From Streptomyces fildesensis (GTDB taxonomy: Bacteria > Actinomycetota > Actinomycetes > Streptomycetales > Streptomycetaceae), in NCBI RefSeq assembly GCF_016107395.1, contig NZ_JAAIKO010000001.1:124001-188000 (forward strand): 64,000 bases of DNA. The letters run 5' to 3'. Made by a program: the position numbers and the translations under genes. This document shows, one piece after another, positions 16,238 through 24,820 of this stretch; position 1 is the stretch's first letter, and each line of letters starts with the position of its first letter. The notes beneath the pieces were generated by a model. It did not search any database and was not told the origin of the DNA. It saw only the letters and a list, made by a program, of their open reading frames with translations.

Positions 16238-17575
16238 ATGACCGACAGTTCCCCGCACACCGCTCTCTGGCCCGCCCCCGTCGCCTCCGGCCCCGTCGAC
16301 GCGACGGTCACTGTGCCCGGATCCAAATCGGTCACCAATCGCGCGCTGGTGCTCGCCGCGCACGCCTCCGAGCCCGGCTGGATCCGGCGCCCGCTGCGCA
16401 GCCGCGACACCGTGCTGATGGCGGACGCGCTGCGCGCCATGGGCGTGCAGATCGACGAGCAGGTGAACACGGGCGGCGGCGGTGAGGCCTGGCGGGTCAT
16501 CCCGGCCGGGCTGCACGGCCCGGCGCGGATCGACGTCGGCAACGCCGGCACCGTCATGCGCTTCCTGCCGCCGGTCGCGGCGCTGGCCGACGGCCCGGTC
16601 CGCTTCGAGGGCGACCCCCGGGCGTACGAGCGGCCGCTGCAGGGCGTGATCGACGCGCTGCGCACGCTGGGCGCCCGGATCGACGACGAGGGACGCGGCG
16701 CGCTGCCGCTGACCGTGCAGGGCGCCGGCTCGCTGTCCGGCGGGCCGGTGGAGGTCGACGCCTCGTCGTCCTCGCAGTTCGTGAGCGCGCTGCTGCTCTC
16801 GGGACCGCGCTTCAACCAGGGTCTCGAGCTGCGGCACACCGGCCGCACGCTCCCCTCCCTCCCCCACATCCGCATGACGATCGACATGCTGCGGGTCGCG
16901 GGCGCCAAGGTGGACGCCCCGCAGGACGGCGGCGAGCCGAACGTCTGGCGGGTAGCACCGAGCGCGCTGCTCGGCCGGGACCTGACGGTGGAGCCGGACC
17001 TGTCGAACGCGGCGCCGTTCCTGGCTGCGGCGCTGGTCACCGGCGGCCGGGTCACCGTGCCGGACTGGCCCGAGCGGACCACCCAGCCGGGCGACGCCCT
17101 GCGGGAGATCTTCACCCGCATGGGCGGTGCGTGCGAGCTGACCGAGCAGGGGCTGACGTTCACCGGCACCGGCCGGATCCTGGGCATCACCGCGGACCTG
17201 CACGAGGTCGGCGAGCTGACGCCCGTCATCGCGGCGGTCGCCGCGCTGGCCGGGTCGGAGTCCGTGCTGTCCGGGGTCGCGCATCTGCGGCTGCACGAGA
17301 CGGACCGCCTCGCGGCGCTCGTCACCGAGATCAACGGTCTGGGCGGCGACGCCACCGAGACCGAGGACGGACTGCGGATCCGGCCCCGCGCGCTGCGCGG
17401 CGGGGTCTTCCACACCTACGAGGACCACCGGCTGGCGACGGCGGCGGCCGTGCTCGGCCTGGCCGTGCCCGGCGTCCTGGTGGAGAACGTCGCCACCACC
17501 GCCAAGACGCTCCCGGAGTTCCCTGAACTGTGGACCGAGATGCTCGGGACCCCCGTCACGGCGGGGCGGGGCTGA
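16238..17575 (+). CDS. aroA: 3-phosphoshikimate 1-carboxyvinyltransferase (EPSP synthase)
   Basis: This 445-residue enzyme joins phosphoenolpyruvate and shikimate 3-phosphate in the shikimate pathway. The substrate-binding N-terminus TVPGSKSVTNRALVLAAHA and the signature GNAGTVMRFLPP (about residues 102-113) are present, as are FEGDPRAYERPLQ, DASSSSQFVSALLL and the C-terminal LRLHETDRLAALVTEI and YEDHRLATAAAV. Length is normal. The start ATG at 16238 gives MTDSSPHTALWPAP, the usual actinobacterial beginning. It is followed after 7 bases by rsgA, so the pair is probably cotranscribed. Confidence 0.96.
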   Translation: MTDSSPHTALWPAPVASGPVDATVTVPGSKSVTNRALVLAAHASEPGWIRRPLRSRDTVLMADALRAMGVQIDEQVNTGGGGEAWRVIPAGLHGPARIDVGNAGTVMRFLPPVAALADGPVRFEGDPRAYERPLQGVIDALRTLGARIDDEGRGALPLTVQGAGSLSGGPVEVDASSSSQFVSALLLSGPRFNQGLELRHTGRTLPSLPHIRMTIDMLRVAGAKVDAPQDGGEPNVWRVAPSALLGRDLTVEPDLSNAAPFLAAALVTGGRVTVPDWPERTTQPGDALREIFTRMGGACELTEQGLTFTGTGRILGITADLHEVGELTPVIAAVAALAGSESVLSGVAHLRLHETDRLAALVTEINGLGGDATETEDGLRIRPRALRGGVFHTYEDHRLATAAAVLGLAVPGVLVENVATTAKTLPEFPELWTEMLGTPVTAGRG

Positions 17576-17582
17576 CCGCGCC

Positions 17583-18587
17583 ATGCGTCGCTACGGCAAG
17601 AACCCCGACGAGGACGACATCCGGGTCCGCCCGAACACCAAGGGCAACCGTCCCCGCACCAACATCCGGCCGAAGCACGAGGACGCGGCCGAGGGCATGG
17701 TCCTCACCGTGGACCGCGGCCGGCTGCACGTCCTGATCGAGGACCGCACCATCGTCGCGATGAAGGCCCGCGAACTGGGCCGCAAGAGCGCCGTGGTGGG
17801 CGACCGCGTCGCGGTCGTCGGCGACCTGAGCGGCGGCAAGGACACCCTGGCGCGCATCGTGCGGGTCGAGCCGCGCAAGTCCGTGCTGCGGCGCACCGCC
17901 GACGACGACGATCCGTACGAGCGCGTGGTCGTCGCCAACGCCGACCAGCTCGCGATCGTCACCGCGCTGGCCGATCCCGAGCCGCGCCCCCGCATGATCG
18001 ACCGCTGTCTGGTGGCGGCGTACGACGCGGGCCTGGAGCCGCTGCTCGTGCTGACCAAGTCCGATCTGGCGTCGGCGGACACGCTGCTGGAGACGTACGC
18101 GACGCTGGGCGTCTCCTATGTGGTCACCACCCGGGACGACTTCCTGACCGGCGGGGTGGACGCGGTCCGCGAGCGTCTCAAGGGCCGGATCACCGCGTTC
18201 GTCGGGCACAGCGGTGTCGGCAAGACCACCCTGGTGAACGCGCTCGTCGAGCGGCAGCGCGCCACCGGCATCGTCAACGCCGTCACCGGCCGCGGCCGGC
18301 ACACCACCACGTCGGCGCTGGCCCTCCCGCTCCCCGGCGACGCCGACGGCTGGGTCGTGGACACCCCGGGCGTGCGCTCCTTCGGCCTGCACCACATCGA
18401 TCCGTCGCGCGTCATCCTGGCCTTCCCCGAGCTGGTGGCCGGGACCGAGGAGTGCCCGCGCGGCTGCAGCCATGACGAACCCGAGTGCGCGCTGGACGCG
18501 TGGGTCGCCGCCGGTCACGCCGATCCGGCCCGGCTCGACTCGCTGCGCCGGCTGCTCGCGACCCGTGAACGCCGCGAGGGCGACTGA
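17583..18587 (+). CDS. rsgA: Ribosome small-subunit biogenesis GTPase RsgA
   Basis: This 334-residue circularly permuted GTPase assists 30S maturation. An N-terminal OB-fold region (about residues 35-100) precedes the permuted G motifs in the order G4 (LTKSD), G1 (GHSGVGKTTLVNAL) and G3 (DTPGVRSF). The C-terminal zinc-binding region shows CPRGCSHDEPECALD, with the expected Cys and His ligands. The basic N-terminus (MRRYGKNPDEDDIRVRP) is typical of Streptomyces. It lies seven bases after aroA. Confidence 0.94.
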   Translation: MRRYGKNPDEDDIRVRPNTKGNRPRTNIRPKHEDAAEGMVLTVDRGRLHVLIEDRTIVAMKARELGRKSAVVGDRVAVVGDLSGGKDTLARIVRVEPRKSVLRRTADDDDPYERVVVANADQLAIVTALADPEPRPRMIDRCLVAAYDAGLEPLLVLTKSDLASADTLLETYATLGVSYVVTTRDDFLTGGVDAVRERLKGRITAFVGHSGVGKTTLVNALVERQRATGIVNAVTGRGRHTTTSALALPLPGDADGWVVDTPGVRSFGLHHIDPSRVILAFPELVAGTEECPRGCSHDEPECALDAWVAAGHADPARLDSLRRLLATRERREGD

Positions 18588-18748
18588 TCCCTGGCGATCG
18601 TCCCCGGCGCTCTCGTTCGTCCGTTCGCCCGTTTGCCTCTTCACCCGAGGAACGTTGCCGCCATTTCGGGGCATGCTGTGTGATGATCCATCAGTCCGAC
18701 AGCAGCGCCTCGGACGGCAGGCAGGGCGACGGAACGGGAGGCACCTCG

Positions 18749-19072
18749 ATGGCATGGCTGCTCGTGGTGGTCGCAGGCATCCTGGAGACCGGCTTCGCGG
18801 TCTGTCTCAAGCTCTCCCACGGGTTCACCCGTCTGTGGCCGACGATCGCCTTCGCGGTCTTCGCCCTCGGGAGCTTCGGCCTGCTCACCCTGTCCCTGAA
18901 GAAGCTCGACGTCGGTCCCGCGTACGCGGTGTGGACGGGGATCGGCGCCTCGGGAACCGCCATCTACGGCATGGTCTTCCTCGGCGACATCGTCTCGACG
19001 CTCAAGATCGTCTCAATCTGCCTGGTCCTGGCGGGCGTTGTGGGTCTGCAGCTGTCGGGCTCCTCGCACTGA
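18749..19072 (+). CDS. Small multidrug resistance family protein, SugE/Gdx type
   Basis: This 107-residue protein has four transmembrane helices and the SMR signature: the proton/substrate Glu in VAGILETGFAVCLK (about residue 13), HGFTRLWP, and YAVWTGIGASG in helix 3. These features resemble the SugE branch, whose best-studied members export guanidinium with Gdx specificity; the substrate here is not proven. The ATG at 18749 lies behind GGAGGCACCTCG; the frame is open further upstream without coding character. It is a single gene rather than the paired SMR arrangement. I examined the upstream region for a guanidine riboswitch and saw no convincing one. Confidence 0.88.
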   Translation: MAWLLVVVAGILETGFAVCLKLSHGFTRLWPTIAFAVFALGSFGLLTLSLKKLDVGPAYAVWTGIGASGTAIYGMVFLGDIVSTLKIVSICLVLAGVVGLQLSGSSH

Positions 19073-19077
19073 CCGAA

Positions 19078-19111
19078 GGGGGCCGTCCGGCGGTGTCGCC
19101 GGACGGCCCCC
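19078..19111. terminator. Bidirectional terminator hairpin
   Basis: A perfect 15-bp inverted repeat (GGGGGCCGTCCGGCG with its complement) and 4-nt loop GTGT between the convergent SMR and MFS genes. Confidence 0.9.
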
Positions 19112-19130
19112 TCACCTTCGTCGCGCGGAC

Positions 19131-20717
19131 TCAGCGCGCGACCGCCTCCGAGGCGTTCCCGCCGGCCGGCTCCCCGGCCGAATCCCCGTCGTTCTCCGTG
19201 CCCTTGGCGGCCGGCGCGGACGCCGGCACCTGGCGGAGCAGGACCACCGCGAGGACCGCGGCCGTGAACGTGACGATCGCGGCGCCGAAGGCGGCGGCGT
19301 GGACGCCCGCCGTGAACGCTTCCCGTGCGGTGTCGAGCAGTTCGGTGCCGGTCCTGCCGGGGAGCTGCGCTGCCGCGGCGACCGCGCCGCCGAGGGTCTC
19401 GTGCGCCTCCGCCGGTGTACCGCTCATCCGGTCGTGGTAGACGGCCGTTCCGATGGTGCCCAGGATCGCCATGCCGAGCGCGCCGCCGAACTCGCTGCCG
19501 GTCTCGGACAGGGCGGAGGCGGAGCCGGCCCGCTCGGGCGGCGCCGCCGCCAGGATCAGGTCGGCGGTGAGGGTGCTGCCCATCAGCAGCCCGGCGGCGA
19601 CCAGCGCGGCGCCGGTCAGGACGACCGCGATGCCGGAGTCCGTCCGGACCCGGGTGAGCACCAGGGCCCCGGCCGTCGTCAGCAGCAGCCCGGCGGCCAG
19701 CAGATAGGCGGGGCGCACCTTGTCGGCGAGGATGCCGGAGACCGTCATCGCGATCATGATGGCGGGCATGACGGCCATGGACCACAGCGCCGCGTGGAAC
19801 GGGCTCTTGCCGAGGACGAGTTGCAGATACTGGTTGGTGTAGAGCGTGACGCCGATGAAGGCGAACATCGCCAGCACGTTGATCAGCAGGGACGCGCTGA
19901 ACGTGCGCTGCCGGAACAGCTCGACGTCGATCAGCGGGTTGGCCGAGGTGCGCTGCCTGCGGACGAAGACCCAGGCCACCGCCAGCCCCACCACGACCGA
20001 CAGGGCGGGCACCGGCCCGACTCCGTGCACGGCCATCTGCTTGATCCCGTAGATGACCGGGAGGACGGCGGCGAGCGACAGGAACGCGCTGAGCACGTCG
20101 AACCGGCCGGCCCGGGGGGCGCGGTACTCGGGCAGCAGCGCCGGGGCGAGGACCAGCAGCAGCACCATGGCGGGCACGTTGATCAGGAACGCGGCGCCCC
20201 ACCAGAAGTGCTCCAGGACGAAGCCGCCGACGATCGGCCCGACGGTGGCGCCGCCGACCATGGCGCCGGTCCAGATGGAGATCGCGGTCTTGCGCTGCCT
20301 GGCGTCGTGGAACATGTTGCGGATCAGCGCGAGCGTCGAGGGCATGAGGGTGGCGCCGCCGAGACCGAGCAGCGCGCGAGTGGCGATCAGCACCTCGGCG
20401 CTGCCGGAGTAGGCGGCGACGACGGAGGCGACGCCGAAGGCGGTGGCGCCGATGAGCAGCAGGCGGCGCCGGCCGATCCGGTCGCCGAGCGCCCCCATCG
20501 TGATCAGCATGCCGGCGAGGACGAAGCCGTACATGTCCATGATCCACAGCTGCTGGGTGCCGCTGGGTGCCAGGTCCTCACTGATGAACGGCAGCGCGAA
20601 GAACAGCACGCTGATGTCCATCGAGATGAGGAGCGTGGGCAGGAAGAGGACCGCGAGGCCCGTCCATTCCTTGCGGCCGGCCAAGGCCGTGCCGTTCGAC
20701 GTACCGGTCCCCGTCAT
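19131..20717 (-). CDS. MFS drug exporter, DHA2 (14-TM) family
   Basis: This 528-residue protein has about 14 membrane segments. Motif A appears as LGDRIGRRRLLLIGA after helix 2, and the DHA2-type motif C region lies in VGGATVGPIVGGFVLEHFWW. These are typical of EmrB/QacA-like proton-driven efflux pumps. The start at 20717 follows GAGGGAGCACGAC. The C-terminal tail is short and hydrophilic. A TetR gene lies 110 bp upstream on the same strand, the usual arrangement for a regulated efflux pump, so substrates probably include that repressor's ligand. Confidence 0.9.
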   Translation of the reverse strand: MTGTGTSNGTALAGRKEWTGLAVLFLPTLLISMDISVLFFALPFISEDLAPSGTQQLWIMDMYGFVLAGMLITMGALGDRIGRRRLLLIGATAFGVASVVAAYSGSAEVLIATRALLGLGGATLMPSTLALIRNMFHDARQRKTAISIWTGAMVGGATVGPIVGGFVLEHFWWGAAFLINVPAMVLLLVLAPALLPEYRAPRAGRFDVLSAFLSLAAVLPVIYGIKQMAVHGVGPVPALSVVVGLAVAWVFVRRQRTSANPLIDVELFRQRTFSASLLINVLAMFAFIGVTLYTNQYLQLVLGKSPFHAALWSMAVMPAIMIAMTVSGILADKVRPAYLLAAGLLLTTAGALVLTRVRTDSGIAVVLTGAALVAAGLLMGSTLTADLILAAAPPERAGSASALSETGSEFGGALGMAILGTIGTAVYHDRMSGTPAEAHETLGGAVAAAAQLPGRTGTELLDTAREAFTAGVHAAAFGAAIVTFTAAVLAVVLLRQVPASAPAAKGTENDGDSAGEPAGGNASEAVAR

Positions 20718-20827
20718 GTCGTGCTCCCTCTGGGTGGTGTGGGCCGGACGCTGCGGCGTCCTGGCTCACAGACTCCAAGGGGGCGCTGACCGTTCGCGCA
20801 CCGATCGCTGACCGGTCCGCCCGCGGC

Positions 20828-21508
20828 TCACCAGCCGCGTGCCAGCAGCCCGCGGACCAGCCGCGCGACCTGCAGGCAGGCGTCCTCGTCGGAGGTCGAA
20901 GGGGCGACGACGTAGGCGAGCGTGAGCCGGACCGCGGCCTCGCACGCCCAGCCGATGTCGGCCAGATCCAGCTTCGGGTAGCCGTGTTCGAGCGCGCCGA
21001 CCGCCCGGTTGCGGATCTCGGTGACGATTTCGGCGGGCGAGGGCGCGACCTCCGGCGCCGGAGGCGGGGTGTGCGACGCCGGGGCGTACGACGGCGAAGC
21101 GTGCGCGGCAGCGGTACGCGTCGGATGCGGCGAGCGCTGGAGCGGGATCCCGGCGACCGCCGCGGCCGGCAGCCGCTCGCTGCGGCAGCCCGTCAGAGTG
21201 GCGCGGACCAGTGGGCTGCGGCGCGCGCTGTGCAGCGTCCAGGCCGCGGCGGCGGCGAAGCAGTCGCCCGCGTCCGCGCCCTGCCGTTCCGCTTCCGCCA
21301 GGGCGTTCTCGACCCCGGCCAGAAACGTGTCGGCCTCGCGGCGCGCGAGCGCGCGGGCGAGGCCTTCCTTGCTGCTGAACTCGTTGTAGAGGGTCTGCCG
21401 GGACACCCCGGCCGACAGCGCCACATCGACCATCCGCACCGCCGCCCAGGGCCGGGCGCCCAGTGCGGCCAGAGCCGCGTCCAGTAATGATTCCCGCGCA
21501 GTAGGCAT
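20828..21508 (-). CDS. TetR family transcriptional regulator
   Basis: This 226-residue protein has an N-terminal TetR helix-turn-helix (about residues 6-52): SLLDAALAALGARPWAAVRM and VDVALSAGVSRQTLYNEFSS, followed by KEGLARALARREAD. The C-terminal ligand domain is variable and contains a low-complexity Pro/Ala/Thr stretch around residues 125-150. Two consecutive ATGs (21511 and 21508) follow GGAGG; 21508 gives better spacing. It is adjacent to and codirectional with the MFS pump it probably controls, and divergent from hisN. Confidence 0.88.
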   Translation of the reverse strand: MPTARESLLDAALAALGARPWAAVRMVDVALSAGVSRQTLYNEFSSKEGLARALARREADTFLAGVENALAEAERQGADAGDCFAAAAAWTLHSARRSPLVRATLTGCRSERLPAAAVAGIPLQRSPHPTRTAAAHASPSYAPASHTPPPAPEVAPSPAEIVTEIRNRAVGALEHGYPKLDLADIGWACEAAVRLTLAYVVAPSTSDEDACLQVARLVRGLLARGW

Positions 21509-21641
21509 CATTGCCTCCAAGGGCCCGCATATGTCCCGGACAGCGGCCGTGGGCAAAGAATTGACGCGTCACAGACCGCTGTCAAGGCTCCGCGCACCGT
21601 CCGCGTGACCTCGGCCGGTTGCGATCGCTACTGTTCGCCTT

Positions 21642-22442
21642 ATGCCCGACTTCAACGACGACCTGCGCCTCGCCCACATCCTCGCGGATGCCGCCGACGC
21701 CACCACCATGGAGCGCTTCAAGGCTCTGGACCTCAAGGTCGAGACCAAGCCCGACATGACGCCGGTGAGCGAGGCCGACAAAGCGGCGGAGGAGCTGATC
21801 CGCAGCCAGTTGGGCCGCGCCCGGCCCCGGGACGCGGTGCTCGGCGAGGAGTACGGCAGCCACGGCAACGGCCCGCGCCGGTGGATCGTCGACCCGATCG
21901 ACGGCACCAAGAACTACGTGCGCGGGGTACCCGTCTGGGCGACCCTCATCGCGCTGATGGTGCGCGGCGAGCAGGGTGACGAGGGTGTGGTGGGCGTGGT
22001 CTCCGCGCCGGCGCTCGGGCGGCGCTGGTGGGCCTCGAAGGGCGGCGGCGCGTACACCGGGCGCAGCCTGTCGGCCGCCACCCGGCTGCATGTGTCGAAG
22101 ATCAACAAGCTGGAGGACGCGTCCTTCGCGTACTCCTCGCTCAGCGGCTGGGAGGAGCAGGGCCGGCTCGACGGCTTTCTGCACCTGTCCCGGAACTGCT
22201 GGCGCACCCGCGGCTACGGCGATTTCTGGCCGTACATGATGGTCGCCGAGGGCTCGGTCGACATCTGCGCCGAGCCGGAGCTGAGCCTGTGGGACATGGC
22301 GGCGCCCGCCGTCATCGTGCAGGAGGCCGGCGGCCGGTACACCAGCCTGGACGGCGAGCCCGGCCCGTTCGGCGGGAACGCGGCGGCCTCGAACGGGCTC
22401 CTCCACGAGGAGCTGCTGGGATACCTGGGGCGCACGGGCTGA
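21642..22442 (+). CDS. hisN: Histidinol-phosphatase, inositol-monophosphatase family
   Basis: This 266-residue Mg2+-dependent phosphatase fits HisN of actinobacteria, which catalyses the penultimate histidine step (histidinol phosphate to histidinol). The metal-binding motifs are GEEYG (about residues 68-72), WIVDPIDGTKNYVRGVPVW (85-103) and the C-terminal LWDMAAPAVIVQEAGG. Position and length agree with hisN in related genomes, but some family members act on inositol phosphate or other sugars, so the specific substrate rests on family similarity. It is transcribed divergently from the TetR gene. Confidence 0.9.
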   Translation: MPDFNDDLRLAHILADAADATTMERFKALDLKVETKPDMTPVSEADKAAEELIRSQLGRARPRDAVLGEEYGSHGNGPRRWIVDPIDGTKNYVRGVPVWATLIALMVRGEQGDEGVVGVVSAPALGRRWWASKGGGAYTGRSLSAATRLHVSKINKLEDASFAYSSLSGWEEQGRLDGFLHLSRNCWRTRGYGDFWPYMMVAEGSVDICAEPELSLWDMAAPAVIVQEAGGRYTSLDGEPGPFGGNAAASNGLLHEELLGYLGRTG

Positions 22443-22484
22443 ACGAAACGGCGGCGCGCCTCCCCTTGCTGAGCCGGACAGAGC

Positions 22485-22532
22485 ATGTGAACATGAGAAT
22501 GCCCGAGCTTGTGAACTTGTGAACGCATTCTC
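22485..22532 (+). promoter_or_regulatory. Repeat-rich operator-like region upstream of the CBS gene
   Basis: Three copies of TGTGAAC occur at 22486-22492, 22510-22516 and 22518-22524; the last two form a perfect tandem TTGTGAAC repeat. Around them is an 8-bp inverted repeat, GAGAATGC (22495-22502) and GCATTCTC (22525-22532). The cluster ends 12 bases before the CBS start. It could be a regulator-binding site or a 5' hairpin over the ribosome binding site. No known consensus is matched. Confidence 0.55.
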
Positions 22533-22544
22533 TAGGGGTAGCCC

Positions 22545-22955
22545 ATGCTCGTCCGAGACGCCATGAGCACCGTCGTCCTGACCATCGGACCCGCCCACAC
22601 ACTGCGCCAGGCCGCCCGCCTGATGGCCGTCCGACGCATCGGCGCGGCCGTCGTCCTCGACTCCGACACCTGGGGAGTCGGCATCCTCACCGAGCGCGAC
22701 ATCCTCAACGCCATCGGCGCCGGCCTGAACCCGGACGTCGAGACCGCCCACGACCACACCACCACCGACGTCGTCTTCGCGACGCCCGAGTGGACCCTGG
22801 AGGACGCCGCGTCCGCCATGGTGCACGGCGGTTTCCGGCATCTGATCGTGCTGGACGGCCGCGACCCCGTCGGGATCGTGTCGGTCCGCGACATCATCCG
22901 CTGCTGGGCCCCGGACCGGGCCACCGCCGGAGCGCAGAGCGCACTGGCCGGCTGA
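22545..22955 (+). CDS. CBS-domain pair protein
   Basis: This 136-residue protein consists of two CBS motifs forming one Bateman module: RDAMSTVVLTIGPAHTLRQAA with GVGILTERDILNAI, then TDVVFATPEWTLEDAAS with DPVGIVSVRDIIRCW. Both RDI endings of the repeats are conserved. Stand-alone CBS pairs bind adenine nucleotides in many cases and act as energy or stress sensors; no effector domain is fused. The ATG at 22545 lies behind TAGGGGTAG. The unusual repeats immediately upstream suggest dedicated control. Confidence 0.9.
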   Translation: MLVRDAMSTVVLTIGPAHTLRQAARLMAVRRIGAAVVLDSDTWGVGILTERDILNAIGAGLNPDVETAHDHTTTDVVFATPEWTLEDAASAMVHGGFRHLIVLDGRDPVGIVSVRDIIRCWAPDRATAGAQSALAG

Positions 22956-23000
22956 CCCCCGCCCACGACCCGCGTTCACGGCCGCGCCGGCCGGGGACGG

Positions 23001-23037
23001 CGAAGAGGCCGGAGCCCCATGGCGTCCGGCCTCTTCG
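23001..23037. terminator. Terminator hairpin between CBS gene and katA
   Basis: A 13-bp perfect inverted repeat (CGAAGAGGCCGGA with its complement TCCGGCCTCTTCG) and an 11-nt loop, downstream of the CBS gene and facing katA. Confidence 0.85.
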
Positions 23038-23039
23038 GT

Positions 23040-23205
23040 TTACGACCTGGGGAGCGATACGGAGCGGGCTCCCGACGCCCTGCGACTCCGCCTCCGGCGT
23101 TGTCGTCGGTCGACGACGCTCCGCGTCGCCTCCCTCCTCCGCCTTGGACGCGAAGCCGCATGACGCCGCTCGCTAATCCACTCCGCCTCGCCCCCCAGGT
23201 CGTTA
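23040..23205. repeat. Intergenic element with long imperfect terminal inverted repeats
   Basis: The left end (23040-23067, containing ACGACCTGGGG) and right end (23178-23205, containing CCCCAGGTCGT) are inverted repeats matching at 23 of 28 positions, flanking about 110 bp of non-coding sequence. The internal part holds a further small palindrome (GTCGTCGGTCGACGAC). Size and structure resemble a MITE or a decayed mobile element, inserted between the terminator and the katA stop. No transposase or clear target duplication is seen. Confidence 0.5.
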
Positions 23206-23219
23206 CGACAAGCGTCCGG

Positions 23220-24680
23220 TCAGCCGCGGAGGGCCTGGACCGCGGCTTCCAGCCGCTTGCCGTAGTCGGGGTCCGCCTGGCGGAAGTTGTTCACCGCGCG
23301 CTCGGCGATGTCGTCGCGCGAGACCTTGGAGATGAACTGCGCCAGGTTGTCGACCAGGCGCTCCTTCTCGTCCTCGGACATGGCGCGGTAGAGGTTTCCG
23401 GCCTGCACGAAGTCGTCGTCCTCGGCGTGCGAGGGCGCCTCGGAGGCGCCGGTGGCACCGGAGACCGGGAGCGGCTGCCACAGCGGCTCGTTGGTCTGCT
23501 GCGGGCCGCCGAAGCTGTTCGGCTCGTAGTTCTTGGCGCCCTTGTGACGGCCGTCGTACAGGTAGCCGTCACGGCTGTTGGTGCGTGCCTCGGTGGCGTG
23601 CGGGCGGTTCACCGGCAGGTGGTCGGCGTTGATGCCGACGCGGTAGCGGTGGGCGTCGCCGTACGCGAACAGCCGGCCCTGGAGCATCTTGTCCGGGGAC
23701 GGGCCGATACCGGGCACGAAGTGCGCCGGGGAGAAGATCGACTGCTCGACCTCGGCGAAGATGTTCTCCGGATTGCGGTTGAGCTCCAGCTTGCCGATCC
23801 CGATCGGCGGGTAGTCCGCGTGCGGCCACACCTTGGTGAGGTCGAACGGGTTGAAGCGGTAGTTCGCCGCGTCGGCCGCCGGCATGACCTGGATCTGCAC
23901 CGTCCAGGACGGGAAGTCGCCGCGCTCTATCGACTCGCGCAGATCACGCTGGTGCGAGTCGGGGTCCATGCCCGAGAGCCGGTTCGCCTCGTCCGTGGTC
24001 AGGTTCTTGATGCCCTGGTCGGTCTTGAAGTGGTACTTGACCCAGAAGACCTCGCCCGCGGCGTTGTTCCACTGGTAGGTGTGCGAGCCGTAGCCGTTCA
24101 TGTTGCGCAGCGTCGCCGGGATGCCGCGGTCGCCGAAGAGCCAGGTCACCTGGTGCGTCGACTCGGGGCTCAGGCCCCAGAAGTCCCATACGTTGTCCGC
24201 CTCCTGGGAGCCGGTGTACGGATCGCGCTTCTGGGTGTGGATGAAGTCGGGGAACTTGATGGCGTCCTTGATGAAGAACACGGGGGTGTTGTTCCCGACG
24301 AGGTCGTAGTTGCCGTCCTCGGTGTAGAACTTCAGCGCGAAACCGCGCGGGTCGCGCACCGCGTCCGCCGAGCCCAGGTTGCCCGCCACGGTGGAGAACC
24401 GCAGGAAGGTCTCGGTCTGCTTGCCGACCTCGGACAGGAACGCCGCCCGGGTCCACTCCGAGACGTCACGCGTCAGCGTGAAGGTGCCGTAGGCGCCGGC
24501 GCCGCGGGCGTGCACGATGCGCTCCGGGATGCGCTCACGGTTGAAGTGCGCGAGCTTCTCCAGCAGCGACTGGTCCTGGATCAGCACCGGGCCGCCCGGA
24601 CCTGCCGTCTGGCTGTTCTGGTTGTCCGCCACCGGTGCTCCGGCCTCGGTGGTCAGCGGGCCCGTTTCCTGAACCGTCAC
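23220..24680 (-). CDS. katA: Monofunctional heme catalase, small-subunit type
   Basis: This 486-residue enzyme breaks down hydrogen peroxide. Active-site motifs are present: the catalytic His in [11 protein letters not shown] (about H57), Asn in [11 protein letters not shown] (about N130/N131), and the heme-ligand Tyr in [14 protein letters not shown]. The usual VHAKG Lys is Arg here, a conservative change. About 30 extra N-terminal residues rich in Gly/Pro/Asn precede the domain. It is divergent from a Fur-family regulator, with the promoter and a palindromic operator between them, so peroxide-responsive repression is expected as for catA/CatR in S. coelicolor. Confidence 0.96.
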   Translation of the reverse strand: MTVQETGPLTTEAGAPVADNQNSQTAGPGGPVLIQDQSLLEKLAHFNRERIPERIVHARGAGAYGTFTLTRDVSEWTRAAFLSEVGKQTETFLRFSTVAGNLGSADAVRDPRGFALKFYTEDGNYDLVGNNTPVFFIKDAIKFPDFIHTQKRDPYTGSQEADNVWDFWGLSPESTHQVTWLFGDRGIPATLRNMNGYGSHTYQWNNAAGEVFWVKYHFKTDQGIKNLTTDEANRLSGMDPDSHQRDLRESIERGDFPSWTVQIQVMPAADAANYRFNPFDLTKVWPHADYPPIGIGKLELNRNPENIFAEVEQSIFSPAHFVPGIGPSPDKMLQGRLFAYGDAHRYRVGINADHLPVNRPHATEARTNSRDGYLYDGRHKGAKNYEPNSFGGPQQTNEPLWQPLPVSGATGASEAPSHAEDDDFVQAGNLYRAMSEDEKERLVDNLAQFISKVSRDDIAERAVNNFRQADPDYGKRLEAAVQALRG

Positions 24681-24732
24681 GTGCGTCTCCCTGGATCCTG
24701 ATCGACCTGTCCCTCGGCTGTCGCCGGAATCG

Positions 24733-24760
24733 ATCCTACGATAGACAGAGTCTAAGTCAA
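24733..24760 (-). promoter_or_regulatory. katA promoter with overlapping Fur/CatR-type operator
   Basis: On the minus strand a -35 box TTGACT (24760-24755) and a -10 box TAGGAT (24738-24733) are separated by 16 bases. The spacer contains the palindrome TAGAC-AGA-GTCTA (24742-24754). This places a repressor site between the promoter elements, consistent with control by the divergently encoded Fur-family protein. Confidence 0.8.
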
Positions 24761-24820
24761 GAAGAGCACCATCCCCGGACTTATTCGGACCCCGGACCGA
24801 GCGCTGTTACGCTGCTGCGT

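Noticed and set aside
18588..18748. Possible guanidine riboswitch before the SMR gene
   Set aside because: Some ACGG/ACGA tetranucleotides occur, but I could not build paired stems with the conserved loops of any guanidine class.
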